Part shown: in pieces, positions 58,235 to 64,000 of the stretch
Layout: each line of letters starts with the position of its first letter
Position numbering within the stretch: the first letter of the stretch is position 1
Assembly: GCA_963735175.1 (NCBI GenBank)
Contig: CAVTJX010000016.1
Coordinates: forward strand, 248,001-312,000
Reading direction: 5' to 3'
Length of the DNA: 64,000 nucleotides
Source: CAVTJX01 sp963735175
GTDB lineage: Bacteria > Electryoneota > RPQS01
Translations under genes and position numbers: made by a program
Notes under the pieces: generated by a model
What the model was told of the DNA's origin: nothing
The model's database searches: none
Seen by the model: only the letters and a program-made list of their open reading frames with translations

Positions 58235-59896
58235 TTAGAAATTCAAACCGGGAATCTTTACGTCCTTCGCCTTCGCCGTCTCCGTCGCCAGCTCGTAGCC
58301 CGCGTCGTGATGACGGAAGAGACCCATTGCGGGATCATTGGTCAAGAACTCGCTGCAATCTCGCGGCGGCGCTGGCCGTGCCGTCGGCGACGATCACCTG
58401 GCCCGCGTGCAGCGAGGCGCCGATGCCCACGCCGCCGCCGTGATGGTAGCTCACCCACGACGCGCCTGAGGCGGTGCTCACCAGCGCGTTCAGGATCGGC
58501 CAGTCAGCCACGGCGTCCGAGCCGTCCTTCATGCTTTCGGTTTCGCGATAGGGCGAAGCCACCGAGCCGCAATCCAGATGGTCGCGGCCAATCACCACCG
58601 GCGCGGAGACTTTCTTCGCGCGCACGAGTTCGTTGATGGCGAGGCCCAGCTTTGCGCGGTCACCCTGGCCCAGCCAGCAGATGCGCGCGGGAATTCCCTG
58701 GAACGGAATCTTCGGCGTCGCTTCCACAATCCAGCGGCGCAGGTTCTCGTTCTCGGGGAAGATTCGCAACACTTCCGCGTCGATGGTGTAGATGTCGGCG
58801 GGATCGCCCGAAAGCGCGGCCCAGCGGAACGGGCCCTTGCCTTCGCAGAACAGCGGGCGGATATAGGCGGGGACGAACCCCGGATAGGCGAAGGCGTTTT
58901 CAAATCCCGCGCGCAGCGCCTGGCCGCGCAGGTTGTTGCCGTAGTCGAAGGTGACGGCGCCGCGGTTCTGGAATTCCACCATCGCCTGCGTATGCACCAC
59001 CATCGCCGCGGTGCTGCGGCGGATGTATTCGGCAGGGTCGCTCTTGCGCAGCGCGCGGGCGTCCTCCAGCGAAATCCCGTTGGGCACGTAGCCGTTCAGT
59101 TCGTCGTGCGCGCTGGTCTGGTCCGTCACCACGTCGGGCAGCACGTTGCGTTTCAGCAGTTCCGGCAGCACGTCGGCGCAGTTGCCCCGCAGACCGACGG
59201 ACAATGCCGTGCCGCTTGTTTTGGCCGCCAGCACCCACTGCAGCGCTTCGTCGAGGCTTTCCGTGGCCTTGTCGCAATAGCCGATCTCCACGCGCCGCTG
59301 GATGCGCACCGGGTCAACGTCCACGCACAGCACCGCGCCGCCGCAAAGCGTGACGCTCAGCGGCTGCGCGCCACCCATGCCACCGAGGCCCCCCGTCAAT
59401 GTCCACGTGCCTTTCAGCGAGCCGTTGAAGTGCTTCTTCGCCAGAGAGGCGAAGGTTTCGAACGTGCCCTGCAGGATGCCCTGCGTGCCGATGTAGATCC
59501 ACGAGCCCGCCGTCATCTGGCCGTACATGATGAGGCCCTTGGCTTCCAGTTCGTGGAAGTACTTCCAGTTCGCCCACTGCGGTACCAGATTGGAATTGGC
59601 AATCAGCACGCGCGGGGCATTGACGTGCGTCGTCACCACACCTACGGGTTTGCCCGACTGCACCAGCAGCGTCTGATCATTTTCGACAGCTTCTTCAGCG
59701 CGTCAATGATGGCAAAGAGCGCATCGCGATTGCGGGCGGCTTTTCCGGCACCGCCATAGACGATTAACTGCTCGCGGTCTTCGGCGACATCGGGATGGAG
59801 ATTATTCAGCAACATGCGCAGCGCGGCTTCCTGAATCCAGCCCTTACAGGAGAGCTGCGTGCCTCGCGGCGGGAGTGGTATGTCGGTTAGAGTCAT
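58235..59896 (-). CDS. hutU: Urocanate hydratase (two frameshifts)
   Basis: HutU adds water to urocanate using NAD+ as an electrophile. It begins TLTDIPLPPRGTQLSCKGW, then GKAARNRDALFAI, GVVTTHVNAPRVLIANSNLV, GSWIYIGTQGILQGTFETF, NAD loop GGLGGMGGAQPLSV, GNCADVLPELL and YHHGGGVGIGASLHAGQV. Frame changes at about 59687-59693 (one A missing) and 58341-58346 (one G extra); the repaired end is FRHHDAGYELATETAKAKD...GLNF. About 552 residues, normal. First gene of the hut-glg array. Confidence 0.95.
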
Positions 59897-60184
59897 AGCA
59901 AGTTACTCACAAAAAGTGGGTCCCGGCGCAAATGTGACCGTTAATTGCTTGTAATTTATAACAGATGAACTGTCGATGGCCGGGGGAACAGATGGGCAGA
60001 CCAGAAGGGGAAAGTCTTATTTTTGCTAATATACGCACCTCAATTTGGAAATGCAACCCAGCATTCGGTGCTGTAGCGGTCCGCGCTAACGCCAGTGATT
60101 GCCGCGATTAGCTTCTGATTCGTTCCCATACCGACAAACGTTGCGCGGGACACATTCGCCCGCCACAAGCGACGTCTACCTAAA
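59897..60184. other. Intergenic region upstream of hutU, no gene seen
   Basis: The stretch between hutU and the ribosomal-operon terminator holds no convincing coding region; a 60-codon frame on the minus strand at 60040-60222 has no conserved feature and crosses the terminator. It is relatively AT-rich near 59950-60040 and must contain the hutU promoter, but no clear pair of promoter boxes could be chosen. Confidence 0.5.
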
Positions 60185-60219
60185 GAAAAAGGCGCATCCG
60201 AAACAGATTCGCCTTTTTC
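60185..60219 (-). terminator. Terminator of the ribosomal-protein operon
   Basis: GAAAAAGGCG pairs with CGCCTTTTTC around a 15-base loop. The T run lies downstream in either direction, so it can stop the rplQ transcript. It is about 80 bases after rplQ. Confidence 0.8.
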
Positions 60220-60297
60220 CATTAGTACTATATAGACTGCGCGAAGCGCGCAGAATTCAACGGGCTACGCCATCAGGTGCAGCACCGCGTGCTGCCG

Positions 60298-60894
60298 TTA
60301 GCGCTCGCCGCTCTTCTTCTGCGACGGAGACTTCTTCGTGGCGGCGCGGCTGGCGCCTTCGCCCTTGCGGCCCGGCTCCTTCTTGGGACGGGCGGCCTTG
60401 GCGGCAGATTTCTTCTCGCCGTCTTCGGACTTCTTCTTGGCAGACTTTCTTCGCCAACGGACCCTTCTTCGCCGAGCGGCCTTTTCCTTCTTTTCCTTCT
60501 CTGCGGCCTTCTGTTCGGCCTTGGCGACGACGACGCCTTCGTACCCGACGAGTTCGATGATCGCCAGCGGGGCATTATCGCCGACGCGGTTGCCGAGCTT
60601 GATGATGCGGGTGTAGCCGCCGTGGCGCTCGGCGAAGGCCGGGGCGATTTCGTCGAACAGGCTCTGCACCACCGCGCGGCGGTTGATGAAGCGCGCGACG
60701 TGACGGCGGGCCGCGACGTGGCCCTTCTTGGCCGTGGTCACCAGCTTCTCCGCGAACGGCCGGAGTTCCTTGGCCTTGACGAGCGTCGTGCGGATGCGCT
60801 TGTGCTGGAACAGTTCCTGCGCGAGGTTGTTCAGCAGCGCTTTGCGGTGGCTGGTCGAGCGGCTGAGGCTGCGGCCTTTATTAAGGTGTCTCAT
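60298..60894 (-). CDS. rplQ: 50S ribosomal protein L17 with long basic tail
   Basis: The first 120 residues are a typical L17: MRHLNKGRSLSRSTSHRKAL, LAQELFQHKRIRTTL, AKELRPFAEKLVTTAKKG and GYTRIIKLGNRVGDNAPLAI. After GYEGVVVAKAEQKAAEKEKK comes a Lys/Arg/Ala-rich tail of about 65 residues ending KKSPSQKKSGER. L17 is usually 115-140 residues, so the tail is long. Part of it (around 60440-60480) may be read in the wrong frame through two compensating errors. The start overlaps the rpoA stop by four bases. Confidence 0.93.
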   Translation of the reverse strand: MRHLNKGRSLSRSTSHRKALLNNLAQELFQHKRIRTTLVKAKELRPFAEKLVTTAKKGHVAARRHVARFINRRAVVQSLFDEIAPAFAERHGGYTRIIKLGNRVGDNAPLAIIELVGYEGVVVAKAEQKAAEKEKKEKAARRRRVRWRRKSAKKKSEDGEKKSAAKAARPKKEPGRKGEGASRAATKKSPSQKKSGER

Positions 60895-61883
60895 TTCTTT
60901 TCGTAGTCGGGGTTGAGATACTTGTCCACGTCCATCCCGAAATGCAGGCCCTTGGACTTGAGAATCTCCGTCAGTTCGACGAGGGACTTGCGGCCGAAGT
61001 TCTTGAACTTGAGCATCTCGGGTTCTTCGCGGCGGACGAGGTCGGCGATCGTGCGGATGCGCGCTTCCTTGAGGCAGTTGGCGCTGCGCACGGACAGTTC
61101 CAGGTCCTCCACCGGCTTGCGCAGCAACTTGCGGATGTGGAGCGTCTCCTCGTCGATATCCTCTTCCTCTTCCTTCTCGGGCTTGATGTCGAAGTTGATG
61201 AAGAGCTGAATGTGGTCGCGCAGCGTGCGGGCGGCGAAGGTCAGCGCGTCGTCGGGAGTGATCGAACCGTCGGTCCAGATTTCGAGGGTCAGCTTTTCGT
61301 AGTCGATGCGCTGGCCGACGCGGGTATTTTCGATCGTATAGGTGACGTTGCGAATCGGCGAAAACACGCTGTCGAGGGGGATCGTGCCGATCGGCGCGTC
61401 GGCCGGGCGGTTCTCCTCGGCGGGCACGTAGCCGCGCCCCTTGCGGATCTGCAATTCGATCTTCACTTCGGCGTCGCGGTTGAGCGTCGCGATGTGATGA
61501 TCGGGATTCAGAACTTCGAAATCGTTGTTGCCGATCTGGATGTCGCGGGCCGTGAATTCCTTGGGGCCGCGCAGATGCAGCACGACCTTGTCCGGCTTCT
61601 TGTTGAGCAGCTTGAAGCGGACCTGCTTCAGATTCAGCACGATTTCCGTCACGTCTTCGGCGACGCCGGGGATGGTGGCGAATTCGTGCAGCACGCCGTC
61701 GATCTTGAGCGAGACGATGGCCGCGCCTTGCAGCGACGACAGGAGTACACGACGAAGGCTGTTGCCGATGGTTACGCCATAGCCGCGTTCCAGGGGCTGG
61801 ACGATGAAGCGGCCATACGTGTCGGTATGCGTCGACTCATCGATTTCCACCGCCTCGGGCATCTGGAAATTCAAACCGTTCAT
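60891..61883 (-). CDS. rpoA: RNA polymerase alpha subunit
   Basis: 330 residues with both domains: N-terminal dimerisation domain (FIVQPLERGYGVTIGNSLRR, LSSLQGAAIVSLKIDGVLHEF) and C-terminal domain (LELSVRSANCLKEARIRTIA, NFGRKSLVELTEILKSKGL) which binds UP elements and activators. The linker carries an acidic run (KEEEEDIDEETLHIR). Length and position between rpsD and rplQ are standard. The frame is intact. Confidence 0.98.
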   Translation of the reverse strand: MNGLNFQMPEAVEIDESTHTDTYGRFIVQPLERGYGVTIGNSLRRVLLSSLQGAAIVSLKIDGVLHEFATIPGVAEDVTEIVLNLKQVRFKLLNKKPDKVVLHLRGPKEFTARDIQIGNNDFEVLNPDHHIATLNRDAEVKIELQIRKGRGYVPAEENRPADAPIGTIPLDSVFSPIRNVTYTIENTRVGQRIDYEKLTLEIWTDGSITPDDALTFAARTLRDHIQLFINFDIKPEKEEEEDIDEETLHIRKLLRKPVEDLELSVRSANCLKEARIRTIADLVRREEPEMLKFKNFGRKSLVELTEILKSKGLHFGMDVDKYLNPDYEKK

Positions 61884-61903
61884 GTATCTCCTCGAGGGAA
61901 TGA

Positions 61904-62533
61904 TTAGCGGGAGTAAAGCTCAACGACCAACTGCTCGTTGGCGTCGAAGGGGATTTCCGCGCGGCTGGGAACCGTCACGAACACACCTTCCATTTTCGCC
62001 TTGTCGAGCATGAGATTGGTCATCATCTTCGCGTCGCGCGCCTTCTGCATCGCCTCGTGGATCACGCCCAGCTTCTTCGAGCGCTCGCGCACGCGGATGC
62101 GGTCGTTGGCCCGAAGCACGAAGGACGGAATGTTCACGATGCGATCGTTCACGAGGAAATGACGATGGCGGACCAACTGCCGCGCCTGGCGGCGGGAGCT
62201 GGCGAAGCCGATGCGGTAAACGACGTTGTCGAGCCGGCTTTCGAGCATGCCCAGCAAGTTTTCGCCGGTCACACCCTTCTGGCGCTGCGCTTCAGTGAAG
62301 AAGCGGTGGAACTGGCGCTCCAGCAGGCCGTAGGTCTCGCGGATCTTCTGCTTCTCGCGGAGCTGGATGCCGTATTGCGAGATCTTGCCGCGGCGGCTGC
62401 GGCCGTGCATGCCGGGGGCGTAGCCCTTCTTGTCGAAGGTGCACTTGGGGCCGACACACTTGTCGCCCTTCAAGTAGAGCTTGCGGCCTTCGCGGCGGCA
62501 GATCCGGCAAACCGGTTGGTGATTAAGAGCCAT
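61904..62533 (-). CDS. rpsD: 30S ribosomal protein S4
   Basis: 209 residues. N-terminal zinc-like cysteines (CRICRREGRKLYLKGDKCVGPKC), then RRGKISQYGIQLREKQKIRETYG, and the S4 RNA-binding domain LDNVVYRIGFASSRRQARQLVRHRHFLVN. The presence of four cysteines marks the C-plus form of S4. It follows rpsK. Confidence 0.98.
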   Translation of the reverse strand: MALNHQPVCRICRREGRKLYLKGDKCVGPKCTFDKKGYAPGMHGRSRRGKISQYGIQLREKQKIRETYGLLERQFHRFFTEAQRQKGVTGENLLGMLESRLDNVVYRIGFASSRRQARQLVRHRHFLVNDRIVNIPSFVLRANDRIRVRERSKKLGVIHEAMQKARDAKMMTNLMLDKAKMEGVFVTVPSRAEIPFDANEQLVVELYSR

Positions 62534-62590
62534 AGCCTCTGTATGCTGTCAAACGAATAGTATTTGAACTGAGAACGCCCGTCACGGAAA

Positions 62591-62980
62591 TTAGACGCGG
62601 CGGCGTTTGGGGGGCCGGCAGCCGTTGTGCGGCAGCGGCGTGACGTCGCGGATCGTGATGATCCCCAGGCCCGACGCCGCCAGAGAGCGGATCGCGCCGT
62701 CGCGGCCGCCGCCCGGTCCGCGGACCTCGATGATTACCTTCTTCAGGCCGAGGCTCATCGCCGCCTTGGCGGCGTTGTCGGCCGCCAGCTGCGCCGCGAA
62801 CGGCGTGTTCTTGCGGCTGCCGCGGAGTCCCATCTTCCCCGCCGAAGCCCAGGAGATGGTGTTGCCGTAGTTATCGGTGATCGTGATGATCGTGTTATTG
62901 AAAGACGACTTGATGTGCGCCACACCGGTCGCTTCCACGCGTTCTTTTTTCTTCTTGGTCTCTTTTTTCGCCGTAGCCAA
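62591..62980 (-). CDS. rpsK: 30S ribosomal protein S11
   Basis: 129 residues with GVAHIKSSFNNTIITITDNY, SWASAGKMGLRGSRKNTPFA, EVRGPGGGRDGAIRSLAASG and the C-terminal DVTPLPHNGCRPPKRRRV. The N-terminus has an extra Lys/Glu-rich segment (KKETKKKKERVEA). Frame intact. Confidence 0.98.
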   Translation of the reverse strand: MATAKKETKKKKERVEATGVAHIKSSFNNTIITITDNYGNTISWASAGKMGLRGSRKNTPFAAQLAADNAAKAAMSLGLKKVIIEVRGPGGGRDGAIRSLAASGLGIITIRDVTPLPHNGCRPPKRRRV

Positions 62981-63047
62981 AACTGGAATCTCCGGTTAAG
63001 CCCACCCGGCTGCTCTGCCGGACGGATGCCCCCACTGTAGCGGCCGC

Positions 63048-63428
63048 TTACTTCGCGGCGGGCTTCCTGTTGTGAATCACCTGGCCCTTTTTCTTGCCCT
63101 TGCGGGTGCGGGCGTTGTTCTTCGTGTTCTGGCCGCGCACGGGCAGACCCTTGCGGTGGCGCAGGCCACGATAGGACCCGATGTCCATCAGGCGCTTGAT
63201 ATTCGTCTGAATCTCGGTGCGCAGCGGGCCTTCGACTTTGAGGTCGGCCACACGGGCACGGATCGCCGCCAGCTCGGGGTCGGTGAGCTGATGGGTGCGC
63301 TTGTTGAAGTCGACGCCGCAATCGGTGAGGATTCGCTGCGAGAGCGGACGCCCGATGCCGAACACGTAGGTCAGCGCCACTTCAATGCGCTTGTCGCGGG
63401 GGATATCAATACCGGCTATACGCGCCAT
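63048..63428 (-). CDS. rpsM: 30S ribosomal protein S13
   Basis: 126 residues: ARIAGIDIPRDKRIEVALTY at the start, VDFNKRTHQLTDPELAAIRA, and the C-terminal RGLRHRKGLPVRGQNTKNNARTRK. All typical of S13, which contacts the P-site tRNA. Located between rpmJ and rpsK. Confidence 0.98.
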   Translation of the reverse strand: MARIAGIDIPRDKRIEVALTYVFGIGRPLSQRILTDCGVDFNKRTHQLTDPELAAIRARVADLKVEGPLRTEIQTNIKRLMDIGSYRGLRHRKGLPVRGQNTKNNARTRKGKKKGQVIHNRKPAAK

Positions 63429-63483
63429 AACAACAAATGCCTCTGAGGGTCAGGTTGCTTGAGTCGGAAAACCGCCGCCGGGC

Positions 63484-63600
63484 TTAGCCCTGGCGCTGCT
63501 TGTGCTTCTTCGTCCGTGAGCAGATTACATAGACGCGGCCGCGGCGGCGCACGATCTTGCAATACTCACACATCTTCTTGACGGACGTACGGACTTTCAT
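63484..63600 (-). CDS. rpmJ: 50S ribosomal protein L36
   Basis: A 38-residue protein: MKVRTSVKKMCEYCKIVRRR at the start, then a second half with Cys and His (VICSRTKKHKQRQG). The C-x2-C...C...H zinc ligands are complete, so this is the zinc-containing (C-plus) form. It lies between infA and rpsM, as is usual. Confidence 0.97.
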   Translation of the reverse strand: MKVRTSVKKMCEYCKIVRRRGRVYVICSRTKKHKQRQG

Positions 63601-63645
63601 GGGTGGGAGTGTCCCGGATAACGGTCAATCGGGGTCGAAAAAAAA

Positions 63646-63930
63646 TCATTTGTAGCGGTAAGTGATGCGGCCGCGATGCAGATCGTACGGCGACAACTCC
63701 ACCGTCACTCGGTCCCCGGGAAGAATCTTGATGAAGTGCATGCGCATTTTACCGGAGATATGCGCCAACACCTTGTGCTGGTTCTCCAGAACAACGCGGA
63801 ATGTGGCGTTGGGGAGGCATTCCTCGATCACGCCGTCCACCTTGATGGCAGATTCCTTGGTCGTGGTTTTCTTCTCCGCGGGTCTCGGGCTCGGGGCAGT
63901 ATGTGTATGCGTCTGTCGGGGTCGAATCAT
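63646..63930 (-). CDS. infA: Translation initiation factor IF-1 with N-terminal extension
   Basis: IF-1 blocks the A site during initiation. The OB-fold core is clear: GVIEECLPNATFRVVLENQH, VLAHISGKMRMHFIKILPGD and VTVELSPYDLHRGRITYRYK. Before the core there are about 25 extra residues rich in Thr, Pro, His and Lys (MIRPRQTHTHTAPSPRPAEK). The ATG overlaps the stop of map, and no internal start codon precedes the core closely, so the extension appears real. Usual length is 72; here 94. Confidence 0.93.
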   Translation of the reverse strand: MIRPRQTHTHTAPSPRPAEKKTTTKESAIKVDGVIEECLPNATFRVVLENQHKVLAHISGKMRMHFIKILPGDRVTVELSPYDLHRGRITYRYK

Positions 63931-64000
63931 TGTGTCAGGATCTCCGCGTCGCCTTCGGTGATGACAACCGTGTGCTCGAAGTGCGCCGACGGTTTCCGGT
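63927..64000 (-). CDS. map: Methionine aminopeptidase, C-terminal end (partial)
   Basis: The last 24 codons lie in the window: PSAHFEHTVVITEGDAEILT followed by Q and TGA. The catalytic-region motif SAHFEHTVV with its glutamate, and the position immediately before infA, identify type I methionine aminopeptidase, which removes the initiator methionine. The stop overlaps the infA ATG. Confidence 0.9.
   Translation of the reverse strand, partial: RKPSAHFEHTVVITEGDAEILTQ

Noticed and set aside
2345..59693. Programmed ribosomal frameshifting as a general mechanism
   Set aside because: The shift sites share no slippery motif or downstream structure, go in both directions, and strike genes that are never known to be frameshifted.
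60040..60222. 60-codon frame on the minus strand upstream of hutU
   Set aside because: No conserved feature, no ribosome site, and it runs through the terminator of the ribosomal operon.
1..64000. CRISPR array, tRNA or rRNA gene
   Set aside because: No regularly spaced direct repeats and no cloverleaf or rRNA-like sequence was seen in the gaps; the repeats present are palindromic and dispersed.

Overview
The window is a gene-dense stretch of a GC-rich diderm bacterial chromosome. Murein synthesis is of the meso-diaminopimelate type (MurE carries the DNPR motif). Envelope genes include an Mla-type ABC ATPase, an EnvC-like amidase activator, an Omp85/BamA-type barrel and a very large outer-membrane protein. 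A secreted LVIVD-repeat protein ends in a YPNPFNP...GMYVYRL sorting-type tail, and the mraZ promoter resembles the TAnnTTTG promoters of Bacteroidetes. Together these point to the FCB superphylum, probably an uncultured candidate phylum. The exact phylum cannot be fixed from sequence alone.

Layout. 0-2.6 kb: end of an mla operon, a REP-associated tyrosine transposase (RAYT) flanked by inverted copies of a 59-bp palindromic unit, and a TolB-like lipoprotein. 2.9-20.5 kb: a complete plus-strand dcw cluster in the order mraZ, a STAS-like gene, rsmH, ftsL, ftsI (with PASTA), murE, murF, mraY, murD, ftsW, murG, murC, murB, ftsQ, ftsA, ftsZ, with most junctions overlapping. 20.6-23.7 kb: a small accessory region with a winged-helix-type regulator or replication-like protein and the LVIVD protein, bracketed by palindromes. 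23.7-31.4 kb (minus strand): a UshA-like lipoprotein, a pyrRBC operon, sufT, mrp, rlmH and a glycosyltransferase. 31.5-38.6 kb (plus strand): envC, holB, ricT, metG and an unusual methyltransferase-RadC fusion.

38.7-60 kb (minus strand): a response-regulator/histidine-kinase hybrid, threonine aldolase, elbB, mdh, rpmA-rplU-rng, then one long overlapping array. In transcription order that array is hutU, enoyl-CoA hydratase, hutI, a DUF72 protein, a GAF-GGDEF diguanylate cyclase, glgA, an NHL propeller, a giant outer-membrane protein and an Omp85 protein. 60.2-64 kb (minus strand): the conserved end of the ribosomal super-operon, map-infA-rpmJ-rpsM-rpsK-rpsD-rpoA-rplQ.

Two things dominate the hunt. 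First, at least five families of short palindromic repeats occupy the intergenic spaces; one is clearly paired with the RAYT. Second, more than 25 single-base frameshifts interrupt otherwise well-conserved genes, including essential ones (ftsL, ftsI, murG, ftsQ, ftsA, ftsZ, metG, rpmA). Both frames always carry the expected protein, so these are most simply read as sequencing or assembly errors, and genes are annotated here across them. No rRNA, tRNA or CRISPR array was seen.
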